A DNA stretch of 64,000 bases from Sulfuriflexus mobilis (lineage in GTDB: Bacteria > Pseudomonadota > Gammaproteobacteria > AKS1), in NCBI RefSeq assembly GCF_003967195.1, contig NZ_AP018725.1, positions 682,001 through 746,000 of the forward strand. The letters run 5' to 3'. Below, piece after piece: positions 48,475-57,320 of the stretch. The notes below the pieces were generated by a model. The model saw only the letters and a program-made list of their open reading frames with translations. It did not search any database and was not told the origin of the DNA. How positions within the stretch are numbered: the stretch's first letter is position 1; each line of letters opens with the position of its first letter. The position numbers and the translations under genes are program-made.

Positions 48475-51078
48475 ATGCGGATGGATAAATTTACCAGTAA
48501 GTTCCAGGTTGCCCTTGCCGATGCGCAAAGCCTTGCCGTCGGCCGTGACCACCAGTTTATCGACCCCTTGCACCTGATGACGGCCCTGCTTGATCAAGAG
48601 GGTGGCTCGGTCCGCCATCTGCTCATGCAGGCAGATGTGAATGTGAACCTGTTGCGGTCACATCTCGGCGAGGCACTCGACAAATTACCGCAGGTACAGG
48701 GTGCCGAGGGTGACCTGCACATCTCCAATGACCTTGGTCGCCTGCTTAACGTCTGTGACAAGTTGGCCCAGCAACGCAAGGATCAATACATCTCCAGTGA
48801 GCTGTTTATTCTCGCCGCACTCGACGACAAGGGTCCGCTGGGTGAACTGTTACGCAAGGCCGGTGCCAGCAAGTCGGCACTCGAGAAGGGCATTGATAAC
48901 ATGCGTGGTGGACAACAGATAGATGACCCGAATGCAGAAGAGCAGCGTCAGGCACTGGAGAAATACACCATAGATGTCACCGAGCGTGCTGAACAGGGCA
49001 AGCTGGACCCGGTCATTGGTCGTGATGATGAGATCCGCCGTACTATCCAGGTGCTGCAACGCCGCACCAAGAATAATCCCGTGCTCATCGGTGAACCCGG
49101 TGTCGGCAAGACCGCCATCGTTGAAGGTCTCGCCCAGCGTATCGTCAACGGTGAGGTGCCGGAAGGCATCAAGGGCAAGCGCCTGCTATCGCTCGACATG
49201 GGCGCGCTGATCGCCGGTGCCAAGTTCCGTGGCGAATTTGAGGAACGTCTCAAGGCCGTGCTCAATGACCTGTCCAAACAGGAAGGTCAGGTCATCCTGT
49301 TTATTGATGAGCTGCATACCATGGTCGGTGCCGGTAAGGCCGAGGGTGCCATGGATGCCGGTAACATGCTCAAACCCGCGTTGGCACGTGGTGAACTGCA
49401 CTGCGTCGGCGCGACGACACTGGATGAATTCCGTCAGTACATTGAAAAGGATGCTGCACTCGAACGACGTTTCCAGAAGGTGCTGGTCGATGAGCCGAGT
49501 GTCGAGGACACCATCGCCATCCTGCGTGGGCTGAAAGAAAGATACGAGGTCCATCACGGTGTCGATATCACCGACCCGGCGATTGTCGCCGCAGCGACAC
49601 TCTCGCACCGTTACATTACCGACCGTAACCTGCCGGACAAGGCCATTGACCTCGTCGATGAAGCCGCTAGCCGTATCCGTATGGAGATCGACTCCAAGCC
49701 CGAGACGATGGATAAACTCGAACGCCGTCTGATCCAGCTCAAAATTGAACGCGAGGCCATGAATAAGGAAACCGATGCCGCTTCCAAGCAGCGCCTGTCG
49801 GTACTGGAGACCGAGATCACAGAGCTGGAACGCGAATATGCAGACCTCGAGGAGATCTGGAAGTCGGAAAAGGCCGCCCTGCAGGGCACACAGCACATTA
49901 AGGAAGAACTCGAACGTGCGCGCATTGAGATGGAAACTGCGCAGCGCGCCAATGACCTGGCACGCATGTCCGAATTGCAGTACGGGCGTATTCCTGAGTT
50001 GGAAAAACAACTGGATATGGCCAGTCAGGCCGAGATGCAGGACACCAAGTTGTTGCGTAACAAGGTCAGCGATGAGGAGATCGCCGAGATCGTCGCTGCC
50101 TGGACGGGGATCCCGGTCACCAAGATGCTTGAGGGTGAACGTGACAAGCTGCTACGTATGGAAGATGAAATCGGTGCCCGTGTCGTCGGTCAGGCCGAGG
50201 CCGTGTCGGCCGTGTCGAATGCCATTCGTCGTTCTCGGGCCGGTCTTTCGGACCCGAACCGGCCAAATGGTTCCTTCCTGTTCCTGGGCCCGACCGGTGT
50301 CGGCAAGACCGAACTGACCAAGGCCCTGGCCGAATTCCTGTTTGATACCGAGGATGCGATGGTCCGCATCGATATGTCTGAGTTCATGGAAAAACATTCG
50401 GTGGCGCGCCTCATTGGCGCCCCACCAGGCTATGTCGGTTACGAAGAGGGTGGTTACCTGACCGAGGCCGTGCGCCGCAAGCCTTACTCCGTGATCCTGC
50501 TCGACGAGGTCGAAAAGGCCCATGCCGATGTCTTCAATGTACTGTTGCAGGTGCTTGACGACGGACGTCTCACCGATGGCCAGGGGCGTACGGTGGACTT
50601 CCGTAACACGGTGATCGTTATGACCTCGAACCTGGGTAGCCAGATGATCCAGGAGATGGCCGGTGCCGATGATTATGACGCCATGAAACAGGCCGTGATG
50701 GAGGTCGTGGGTCAGCACTTCCGTCCCGAGTTCATCAATCGCGTCGATGAATCGGTTGTCTTCCACCCGCTCGGCAAGGAGCAGATCCATGCGATTGCCG
50801 ATATCCAGATCGACTACCTGCGTCAGCGTCTGCAGGAGCGCGATATGGCCATTGAACTCAGTGATGCCGCACTGGATCGTATTGCCGAGGCTGGTTTCGA
50901 CCCGGTCTATGGGGCACGTCCACTGAAGCGGGCCATTCAGCAGCAATTAGAGAACCCGCTTGCCCAGGAGATCCTGGCCGGTAACTTTGGCCCGGGTGAC
51001 CTGATCAAGGTCGACGTTGAAGACGGCATGATCAGTTTCTCCAGGCATAAAAACGAGCAGGCCATCAGCGCGGCTTAA
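48475..51078 (+). CDS. clpB: Chaperone disaggregase ClpB
   Basis: Hexameric AAA+ disaggregase working with DnaK, 867 aa. An N-terminal Clp_N domain, first Walker A (GEPGVGKTA), the long coiled-coil middle domain (about 405-525), second Walker A (GPTGVGKTE) and a C-terminal small domain are present in order. ATG 48475 is used; ATG 48481 (MDKFTSKFQ) is also plausible. Expression under sigma-32 is predicted from the promoter directly upstream. An octamer-type inverted repeat follows the stop. Confidence 0.97.
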   Translation: MRMDKFTSKFQVALADAQSLAVGRDHQFIDPLHLMTALLDQEGGSVRHLLMQADVNVNLLRSHLGEALDKLPQVQGAEGDLHISNDLGRLLNVCDKLAQQRKDQYISSELFILAALDDKGPLGELLRKAGASKSALEKGIDNMRGGQQIDDPNAEEQRQALEKYTIDVTERAEQGKLDPVIGRDDEIRRTIQVLQRRTKNNPVLIGEPGVGKTAIVEGLAQRIVNGEVPEGIKGKRLLSLDMGALIAGAKFRGEFEERLKAVLNDLSKQEGQVILFIDELHTMVGAGKAEGAMDAGNMLKPALARGELHCVGATTLDEFRQYIEKDAALERRFQKVLVDEPSVEDTIAILRGLKERYEVHHGVDITDPAIVAAATLSHRYITDRNLPDKAIDLVDEAASRIRMEIDSKPETMDKLERRLIQLKIEREAMNKETDAASKQRLSVLETEITELEREYADLEEIWKSEKAALQGTQHIKEELERARIEMETAQRANDLARMSELQYGRIPELEKQLDMASQAEMQDTKLLRNKVSDEEIAEIVAAWTGIPVTKMLEGERDKLLRMEDEIGARVVGQAEAVSAVSNAIRRSRAGLSDPNRPNGSFLFLGPTGVGKTELTKALAEFLFDTEDAMVRIDMSEFMEKHSVARLIGAPPGYVGYEEGGYLTEAVRRKPYSVILLDEVEKAHADVFNVLLQVLDDGRLTDGQGRTVDFRNTVIVMTSNLGSQMIQEMAGADDYDAMKQAVMEVVGQHFRPEFINRVDESVVFHPLGKEQIHAIADIQIDYLRQRLQERDMAIELSDAALDRIAEAGFDPVYGARPLKRAIQQQLENPLAQEILAGNFGPGDLIKVDVEDGMISFSRHKNEQAISAA

Positions 51079-51092
51079 GGTTGTTATAAAAA

Positions 51093-51192
51093 CCCAACGC
51101 AGAGACGCAAGTCCGCAGAGACAATCAAAAAGATAGACGGCTATATTCATCATGTCTTTGCGTCCGCTGCGTCTTCGCGCCTCTGCGTTGGG
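51093..51192. repeat. Octamer-built inverted repeat, copy 3
   Basis: The left arm (51093-51122) is CCCAACGCAGAGACGC followed by further nnCGCAGA octamers. The right arm (51154-51192) is its close reverse complement, ending in CTCTGCGTTGGG. The outer ten bases pair perfectly. About 31 AT-rich bases form the centre. It fills the gap between clpB and the thioredoxin-like gene and may also act as a transcription barrier. Confidence 0.8.
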
Positions 51193-51235
51193 CCTTTAAT
51201 TCATTAATCCCTTTTTTTTCCTCTATACTGCTGGC

Positions 51236-51892
51236 ATGAATACACCTCCAACAGTACAGGCCGTATTGCTCGTCGCCAGCGGTTGCGCCTTTTGCCCGCA
51301 GGTGCATGCCAGCCTTGAAGCACTCCAGCAACAGGGTCGGCTTTCGGCTCTCGAGGTCATCGATATCGCCGAACAACCAGAGCGTGCACAGGAATATGGT
51401 GTGCGCAGCGTGCCGTGGTTCAAGCTCAACGAACTCGAATTTGATGGTGTCTATACCCCCGCCGAACTGGCACAGTGGGTAGACATTGCAGCCAGCCCCG
51501 CTGCGGTGACGGAATACCTCGATCACCTGCTCGGTGACGGTCAGTTGAACAAGGCCGAGCATTACCTGCATCGTCACCCGCAGCATGTGCTGACACTGTT
51601 GCCATTGATTACGGATGAGGGGCGTCGTATTAATGTGCGCATCGGTGTCGGTGCGGTACTGGAGGGGCTGTCTGAAAACACCGACCTGTCTACATTGGTC
51701 GAGCCGCTGGGTCGACTGACAACACATGCCCAGGTCAGTACCCGTGTAGATGCCTGCCATTATTTATCATTAACACGAAGTGTTGACGCGGTCGCGTACC
51801 TGCAGGCAGCATTGAAAGACAATAATGCGGAAGTTAGCGCAACGGCAAGAGATAGTCTGGATGAACTCGAGGGGGCTGAATGGCCGCGGTAA
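51236..51892 (+). CDS. Thioredoxin-fold protein with HEAT-like repeats
   Basis: A 218-aa protein. Residues 1 to about 75 look like a thioredoxin/glutaredoxin domain with active-site C17-x-x-C20 (SGCAFCPQ) and the cis-proline loop VRSVPWF (P60). Residues from about 80 to 214 form helical HEAT-like repeats (VSTRVDACHYLSLTRSVDAVAYLQAAL, then ATARDSLDELE). This domain pair suggests a redox-responsive adaptor or reductase, but no function is known to me. The 3' end overlaps the kinase-like gene by 13 bases, so the two are coupled. Confidence 0.75.
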   Translation: MNTPPTVQAVLLVASGCAFCPQVHASLEALQQQGRLSALEVIDIAEQPERAQEYGVRSVPWFKLNELEFDGVYTPAELAQWVDIAASPAAVTEYLDHLLGDGQLNKAEHYLHRHPQHVLTLLPLITDEGRRINVRIGVGAVLEGLSENTDLSTLVEPLGRLTTHAQVSTRVDACHYLSLTRSVDAVAYLQAALKDNNAEVSATARDSLDELEGAEWPR

Positions 51893-52617
51893 AACAGAAA
51901 AAAAATGTGATTGACAGCTTTGACTTCAAAGCGGGTCGTAGCCTGGCCGGCAAGTATGAGGTACTGGCCTGTCTGGGCAAGGGCTGGGAGGGTGAGGTCT
52001 ATCATGTTATTGAGACACGTACCGGCATTGAGAGGGCGGTTAAGTTTTTTTACCCGCAACGCAATGAACGCGACAAGTCGGTAAGCTTTTACGCGACCAA
52101 GTTGCATAAACTCCGTCATTGTCCGATTCTGATCCAATATCATACTCAGGATACGATTCGTTACCTGCAGCAGGATGTGACCTTTCTGGTTTCGGAATAT
52201 GTTGAGGGTGAACTGCTGAGTGCCTTCATCGATCGCCAGCCCGGTAAGCGTCTGCAGGCATTTCAGGCCATCCATTTATTGCATGCGCTGGTCTCGGGTA
52301 TCGAGATGATTCATGGTTACGGTGAATACCATGGTGACCTGCACACGGATAACGTCATCCTCATGCGCTATGGTCTGGGTTTTGAACTCAAATTGATTGA
52401 TATGTATCACTGGGGGGCCATGCGTCGCGAAAACATCCATGATGATATCTGCGACCTGGTGCGTATTTTTTATGATGCGGTGGGTGGTAAAAAGCATTAC
52501 GCCAAGCAGCACCCTGTGGTGAAGGACATCTGTTGTGGCCTGAAGCGAAACCTTATTCTGAAAAAATTCCGTTCTGCAGCAGAATTGCGGGAACACATCG
52601 AAACACTGGAATGGTAA
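51880..52617 (+). CDS. Protein-kinase-like protein (Ser/Thr kinase fold)
   Basis: A 245-aa single-domain kinase fold without membrane segments. The glycine loop is GKGWEGEV (33-40) and the lysine is K55 (AVKFF). The catalytic loop reads H151-G-D153-L-H-T-D-N158 instead of the Hanks HRDxKxxN, and the metal aspartate D174 is in LIDMYHWG instead of DFG. The HGDLHxxN form resembles atypical or small-molecule kinases, so protein phosphorylation is probable but not certain. Catalytic residues are intact. A PP2C gene follows after 15 bases. Confidence 0.8.
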   Translation: MAAVKQKKNVIDSFDFKAGRSLAGKYEVLACLGKGWEGEVYHVIETRTGIERAVKFFYPQRNERDKSVSFYATKLHKLRHCPILIQYHTQDTIRYLQQDVTFLVSEYVEGELLSAFIDRQPGKRLQAFQAIHLLHALVSGIEMIHGYGEYHGDLHTDNVILMRYGLGFELKLIDMYHWGAMRRENIHDDICDLVRIFYDAVGGKKHYAKQHPVVKDICCGLKRNLILKKFRSAAELREHIETLEW

Positions 52618-52632
52618 TACAGGGGTCACACT

Positions 52633-53427
52633 ATGGCTGAGTCACTGACACTACTTGAAGCCGAAATGGATGAACCGGATGTGCATCGCTTTGCCGGCAT
52701 GCAGGTCGTGGTGTATTCCAACAAGGCCCCCGACAAGCAAGGGGTGAATGAGGATGCCATCGGCATCTTCACCACCGGTGCACGCCAGGCCGTGATGGCC
52801 GTCGCCGATGGCGCCGGCGGGCAGCGCGCCGGGTCGCAGGCCTCGGCGATGGCGATTAATTGTCTGCGTGAAGCCTTGCAGGGCAAGGAGGGCGATACCC
52901 GCACCGCGATCCTCGATGCCATTGACACCGCGAATACGAAAATCTGTGCACAGGGCGCGGGGGCAGCTACCACACTGGTCGTGCTCGAGCTGTTTAATGG
53001 TCACGTGCGCCCTTATCACGCGGGGGATTCGGTGATCCTGATTACCGGTCAGCGTGGCCGCCTGCGCCTGTGCACCGTCGCGCACTCACCGGTCGGCTAT
53101 GCTGTCGAGTCAGGTATGCTAGATGAACATGAGGCCATGCACCATGATGAACGGCACCTGGTCTCGAATATGCTGGGCATGCCGGAGTTGCGCGTGGAAA
53201 TGGGCACTGAGATCGCCCTGGCGGCACACGACACCGTGGTGATCGCCAGTGATGGTTTGTTTGATAACGTGCACATAGATGAGTTGATCGAGCTGGTGCG
53301 TTGTGGGCCACTGGAAAAGGCCGCGCGCAATCTTCTCACCATGGTCAACGCGCGTATGCAGGAGGCCTCGGCCGAACAGCCGAGTAAACCGGACGATCTG
53401 AGTTTTATCCTGATGCGTCGTCGTTGA
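52633..53427 (+). CDS. PP2C-family protein phosphatase
   Basis: A 264-aa PPM phosphatase. The metal-binding motifs are present: NEDAIG (N39-D41), MAVADGAGGQRAG (D59), VIASDGLFDNV and a terminal KPDDLSFIL. It should remove phosphate from Ser/Thr residues and is the natural antagonist of the kinase-like protein encoded just upstream. It is soluble, with no membrane segment. The stop lies two bases from the stop of the convergent DUF302-like lipoprotein gene. Confidence 0.88.
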   Translation: MAESLTLLEAEMDEPDVHRFAGMQVVVYSNKAPDKQGVNEDAIGIFTTGARQAVMAVADGAGGQRAGSQASAMAINCLREALQGKEGDTRTAILDAIDTANTKICAQGAGAATTLVVLELFNGHVRPYHAGDSVILITGQRGRLRLCTVAHSPVGYAVESGMLDEHEAMHHDERHLVSNMLGMPELRVEMGTEIALAAHDTVVIASDGLFDNVHIDELIELVRCGPLEKAARNLLTMVNARMQEASAEQPSKPDDLSFILMRRR

Positions 53428-53429
53428 TA

Positions 53430-53960
53430 TTACGGCACTGCAGCAGTGATGATGGCTTCAAGCAAGCCCTCGACTGCCTTGATTGAGGCCTGAGATTCAG
53501 GGCTGCCTACCGGCGTTGGCCGACGGTAGGAGACATAGGTGATATTGTCATCATCGGGCAGAGCATAGACGGTAATGATATAGGGGCAGAAGACGATATT
53601 GTGCGGGTCGGCCTCCATGGTCGCGCGGGATATGGTGGAACTGCAGAACTCGATCGCCTCGGCATGTGCAAAGACCTGTTTGCTTGCACCAACATCGGAA
53701 GCGGTGCGTGCCAGCATGTTACCGATATGCGAGATGTTGTTGATCTTGATACCACGTTCGGCAATGGCATTTTTTATATCATCCAGCACGTACTCATAAG
53801 GACTTTCAATCCGGCGCATCGACATGTGTACATACGGATCCATCTCGCTTGCCTGTCCGGCGGTTTCACTGCTGTTATTATTGGCCACGTCACAGGCAGT
53901 CAATATGAGGCCAAGACAGGTAAGCATGCCCATGTAGATGAGGTTACGTGCATAAGTCAT
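53430..53960 (-). CDS. DUF302-like lipoprotein
   Basis: A 176-aa protein with a signal peptide and a lipobox ending in C23 (LILTAC), so a membrane-anchored lipoprotein. The body (DDIKNAIAERGIKINNISHIGNML, then AIEFCSSTISRATM and IVFCPYIITVY) resembles the DUF302 fold. The role is unknown. It is the last gene of a reverse-strand run that starts with the BrkB/YihY gene; 11 bases separate it from the LRV-repeat gene. Confidence 0.75.
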   Translation of the reverse strand: MTYARNLIYMGMLTCLGLILTACDVANNNSSETAGQASEMDPYVHMSMRRIESPYEYVLDDIKNAIAERGIKINNISHIGNMLARTASDVGASKQVFAHAEAIEFCSSTISRATMEADPHNIVFCPYIITVYALPDDDNITYVSYRRPTPVGSPESQASIKAVEGLLEAIITAAVP

Positions 53961-53971
53961 ATGTTAGATCC

Positions 53972-54514
53972 TTATTCGGAGGTTTTCTCAAGCTGGCGCT
54001 TGGTCAATTCATTGTCAGCAGTACCGGCAACTTCAGGAAATTCATCCTGCGTCAGTTTTTTTAAGGTTGCAATCGAGGTGTTCCAGTTTTTTGCGACCTC
54101 AAGACGGATATCGGGCAGCGGGTCAGCGGCGAGAATATCCATCACCGCGGCGCTGCAATATTCATAGCGGGCAACAACACTACGCACTACCGGGTCCTGG
54201 TCACGGGCCAGTAACTGGTGACTATTATCCGCTGTTGCCGTATTGGTGACAACGGCAATTCTTACCCGTTGATCACGGTCTTGCGCAAGCTGGTGGAGTA
54301 ATTCCGACGGGCTACGCCGGTTGGCCGCAATGGCGCGGCGCACTTCCCAGGCGGGGTCATTGGCCAGTTGTTGTAATTGTCCTGCTGGGGTCTGCGGGTT
54401 ACGGGCCAGTCGTGCGCGCTGCTCAGTATCTCCGGCAAACAGAACAGGAGACAGACCAAGGCTGCCGCAAACAATCGTGGTTAACAGAAGTTTATGCAGG
54501 TTGTGTAGCATCAT
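53972..54514 (-). CDS. Exported leucine-rich-variant (LRV/HEAT-like) repeat protein
   Basis: About 180 aa from ATG 54514 (or ATG 54511). An N-terminal signal-like segment ends near LFAGD. It is followed by about five repeats of about 24 residues of the LRV pattern: NPQTPAGQLQQLANDP, WEVRRAIAANRRSP, QRVRIAVVTNTATA, PVVRSVVARYEYC and PDIRLEVAKNWNTS. The frame is open a further 104 codons upstream, but that part is antisense-like sequence inside the YihY gene and is not counted. The start overlaps the YihY 3' end by about 20 bases. Periplasmic location is inferred; function is unknown. Confidence 0.72.
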   Translation of the reverse strand: MMLHNLHKLLLTTIVCGSLGLSPVLFAGDTEQRARLARNPQTPAGQLQQLANDPAWEVRRAIAANRRSPSELLHQLAQDRDQRVRIAVVTNTATADNSHQLLARDQDPVVRSVVARYEYCSAAVMDILAADPLPDIRLEVAKNWNTSIATLKKLTQDEFPEVAGTADNELTKRQLEKTSE

Positions 54515-55841
54515 CGGACTCCGGAAAACGCAAAATAAGGTCTTTAAGGCTGTTATCTTCCAAAGATGAGACCATCGCATGTTCGGTTCGTTCCGTGACA
54601 AACATGCTGGCGACGCGTGCGCCTTCATGTCCGCAAGTGGTGATGGCGGTCTTCTCACCGCGGGCGGCATGCAGGATATCAATGAGCTTGATGGAATCGG
54701 TTTCACGGGCGGGTAGCCAGATTTTCCCATTTCCGGTGGTCTTGCCCAACAAGCCCGCCTCGGCAAAACTGTGCAGCAGGCGACTGACCTGTTCCGAGGG
54801 CCGGTTGAGTTCGGCGGCCAGCGCATTCAGGGTCCAGGCCGGTTTGCCCTTGTGAAAATGCAGGGCAATGAGGTACATGATCTGGATGGCGAGCTGTTCG
54901 CGTTGTTTTTGTTCGAGACAGTTACACTCATTGGCGGAAGACAGGACGCGCGGGTGCTGGTGGTAAAAGGCCACATCGGCGCCGACCAGCAGGATGATCC
55001 AACCCAGGTACAACCAGATCATAAACAGTACGAGGATGGCAAAGCTCGAGTAGATCGCCGCATAATTGGCCGAAGACATGGCAAACGAGGCAAACAGCCA
55101 GCTGGTGGTTTCCCAGAACAGACCGGCGATAATTGCCCCGGTCAGTGCGGACTTTAATCGCACCTTGGTGTTGGGCATAAAGATATAAACAAAACAAAAG
55201 GCAATAATGATCAATAGATAAGGCAGGGTGCGACCTATCAAACCAATACCCTCTCCAAGAATGCTGATCGTCGAGAGTGACTGCACGATGGCCGAGCTTT
55301 TCACCGAGGCGCTAATACCAATGGCTGTGAACATCAATACCGGGCCGACCAGGATCACACTCAGGTAATCACTGAAGCGCCGACTCAGGTGACGGGCCTC
55401 CTCGACGCGCCAGATATAGTTAAAGGAACGTTCGATCTTTTGCAGCAGCGAGATCACGGTATAGAACAACAGCGCGATCCCCACCGAACCCAACACACCG
55501 ACCTTGATGTTATCGACAAAGCCCATGATCTTTTCGCCGACCTCCAGCCCCTGCGGGCCCATGCGGCTAAGGAACTCAAACAACAGTGGTTTGACCTGAT
55601 TGTGTACGCCGAAGGCCTTGAGTACCGAGAAGCTTACTGCCAGGAGGGGCACCAGGGAGAGGAGCGTGGTATAGACCAGACTCATGGCACGCAGGGTGAG
55701 TTGGCCCTCAAGCAGGTCGCGCAAGACGCCATAGGTTATACGCATGCTGGCCAGGCGCAGGCGGCCGAGTACGCTGCTTGGTCTCGAGTGACGAACCTGC
55801 TGTTCGATATAGTCGTGTATCTGTTTTTTAGTCTGGTTCAT
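54492..55841 (-). CDS. YihY/BrkB-family membrane protein with C-terminal winged-helix-like domain
   Basis: A 449-aa protein. Residues about 35-290 match the six-helix BrkB/YihY family (LTLRAMSLVYTTLLSLVPLLAV, SANYAAIYSSFAILVLFMIWLYLGW). The remaining 150 residues (WTLNALAAELNRPSEQVSRLLHSFAEAGLLG) resemble a winged helix-turn-helix of the Rrf2 kind. E. coli YihY is much shorter (about 290 aa). Membrane-bound regulation or a structural module is possible; the function of the family is unsettled. Confidence 0.82.
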   Translation of the reverse strand: MNQTKKQIHDYIEQQVRHSRPSSVLGRLRLASMRITYGVLRDLLEGQLTLRAMSLVYTTLLSLVPLLAVSFSVLKAFGVHNQVKPLLFEFLSRMGPQGLEVGEKIMGFVDNIKVGVLGSVGIALLFYTVISLLQKIERSFNYIWRVEEARHLSRRFSDYLSVILVGPVLMFTAIGISASVKSSAIVQSLSTISILGEGIGLIGRTLPYLLIIIAFCFVYIFMPNTKVRLKSALTGAIIAGLFWETTSWLFASFAMSSANYAAIYSSFAILVLFMIWLYLGWIILLVGADVAFYHQHPRVLSSANECNCLEQKQREQLAIQIMYLIALHFHKGKPAWTLNALAAELNRPSEQVSRLLHSFAEAGLLGKTTGNGKIWLPARETDSIKLIDILHAARGEKTAITTCGHEGARVASMFVTERTEHAMVSSLEDNSLKDLILRFPESDDATQPA

Positions 55842-55980
55842 ATTGTCACCGTGGTATGTGCATAAGAGACTGTCAGAAATGGAGAAAATTGCAAGTCAGT
55901 CGGAACTGTGACAGGCTTTTCAGAAAACTATCATCAGACCGGTTATATCTGTCTGCCGGTTATGTCGAAAGGAGTTGGCT

Positions 55981-56382
55981 ATGCGGGTAACGAGAAAAAA
56001 ATGCTTCCTGATACTGCTATTCGGCATGTTCTCGGGGCCGGTTTATGCGCTGTCTCTCGGTGAGATAAAAGTGGCCTCGGCGCTTAATCAGCCCTTGCAG
56101 GCAGAGATCCCCCTTTATGATAACGACCCCGTTAGCCTGCTTGATGCCGAGGTCGGGCTGGCCAGCCATGCGGTGCATGCGCAGGCCGGTATCGACAAGT
56201 CGCATATGCTGAACCGCATTCGTTTCAAGGTGGTACGCAATGTGGATGGCCAGTTTGTGATCCGTCTGACCTCGCAGCAGCCGGTACGGGAGCCGGTAAT
56301 GGAATTTGTGCTTGAGGTGAGTAACCGCAATGGCCACCTGCGCCGCAGTTATGCGCTGCATCTCGACCCACCGCGTTTTTGA
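55981..56382 (+). CDS. FimV N-terminal domain-like exported protein
   Basis: A 133-aa protein from ATG 55981, with AAGGAG seven bases upstream; a TTG two codons earlier is possible. A signal peptide (to about residue 24, ending VYA) is followed by LSLGEIKVASALNQPLQAEIPLYD and later EFVLEVSNRNGHLRRSYALHLDPP, which match the conserved periplasmic N-terminal domain of FimV/HubP polar proteins. The LysM, membrane and TPR parts of FimV (usually over 600 aa) are absent. It may be a stand-alone relative of FimV. It is convergent with the HDOD gene. Confidence 0.78.
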   Translation: MRVTRKKCFLILLFGMFSGPVYALSLGEIKVASALNQPLQAEIPLYDNDPVSLLDAEVGLASHAVHAQAGIDKSHMLNRIRFKVVRNVDGQFVIRLTSQQPVREPVMEFVLEVSNRNGHLRRSYALHLDPPRF

Positions 56383-56390
56383 AGACCCCG

Positions 56391-57239
56391 CTAGTTATAG
56401 TGACTGGGCAGGATAATACCCAGCAACTCATCAAACTCTGGTCCGGCCTCGCGCAGCACCTCATCCATCACCGAGGCATCCAGCCCGCTGAGCTGCCAGG
56501 CAATCGGGTCGACGTGGTGCAGTGCGTTGTCGTCCTCGTGGTCTTCGGCGATGTGGGTAAACGCGGTGGCGATATGGATGATCGCTGCATCCAGTGGGCT
56601 TTGCCGGGCCAGGCCGGGTTGGTGGTGACCGTTCACGGCATCCTGCAGGCCTTCCGGTAAACCCCATTTTTTCAGCAATTCGCTACCGATATCCGTGTGG
56701 TCAAAACCCAGTTGTATTTGTTCAATGACGTGTAAGGCCTGACCACTTTCGTGCACCGTATCCAGGACCTTGCGGGCCAGGTCGGCACGGCTCACACACA
56801 GGGCGAGCAGGCCAATATCATGCAGTAGCCCGGCAATAAACAGGCGCTCGGGGTGGAGTACATGACAGCGTTTGGCAAGCAGGCGGGCAACGACCCCGCA
56901 ATAGACACTGTGTCGCCAGAACGAGGCCATGTTGAAAAATTCACCGGGGATCTTCGGGAAGGTCATTATTGAAGACGTCGCCAGTACCAGAATGAGCAGT
57001 TCACTGGTGCCGATCACGGAGATGGCACGTTCGAGGCTGGTAATGCGGCCGCTAAAGCCATACATGGAGCTGTTGGCGATCTTCAGCAGGCGCGCGGTCA
57101 GGTCTGCATCCTGGGCGATGAGGCGTGCAATATCGGAAATATTCTTGCGTGGGTCTTCGAGCAATTCATTCAGACGATGACAGACCTCGGGCAGTGAAAC
57201 CAGCCGGTTAACGTCTTTAACGATTTCCGCAGCATCCAT
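56391..57239 (-). CDS. HDOD-domain signalling protein
   Basis: A 282-aa protein whose central 200 residues form the HDOD domain: SLPEVCHRLNELLEDP, DADLTARLLKIANSSMYGF, SLERAISVIG, and the HD-like motif RLFIAGLLHDIGLLAL with a later GFDHTDIGSELLKKW. HDOD proteins act in bacterial signalling and often influence motility or c-di-GMP circuits; catalytic activity is not established. I start at ATG 57239; the frame is open 14 codons further. Confidence 0.85.
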   Translation of the reverse strand: MDAAEIVKDVNRLVSLPEVCHRLNELLEDPRKNISDIARLIAQDADLTARLLKIANSSMYGFSGRITSLERAISVIGTSELLILVLATSSIMTFPKIPGEFFNMASFWRHSVYCGVVARLLAKRCHVLHPERLFIAGLLHDIGLLALCVSRADLARKVLDTVHESGQALHVIEQIQLGFDHTDIGSELLKKWGLPEGLQDAVNGHHQPGLARQSPLDAAIIHIATAFTHIAEDHEDDNALHHVDPIAWQLSGLDASVMDEVLREAGPEFDELLGIILPSHYN

Positions 57240-57320
57240 AGTGGTCAGTAACAAAAGGGATTGTCCATTATATAGCCGCATGCACCGGCTAAACTTGAGG
57301 GTTTTATTTTGGCGGACCGG

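Noticed and set aside
54515-54826. 5' extension of the LRV-repeat gene
   Set aside because: Overlaps the YihY coding region out of frame and precedes a good signal peptide start.
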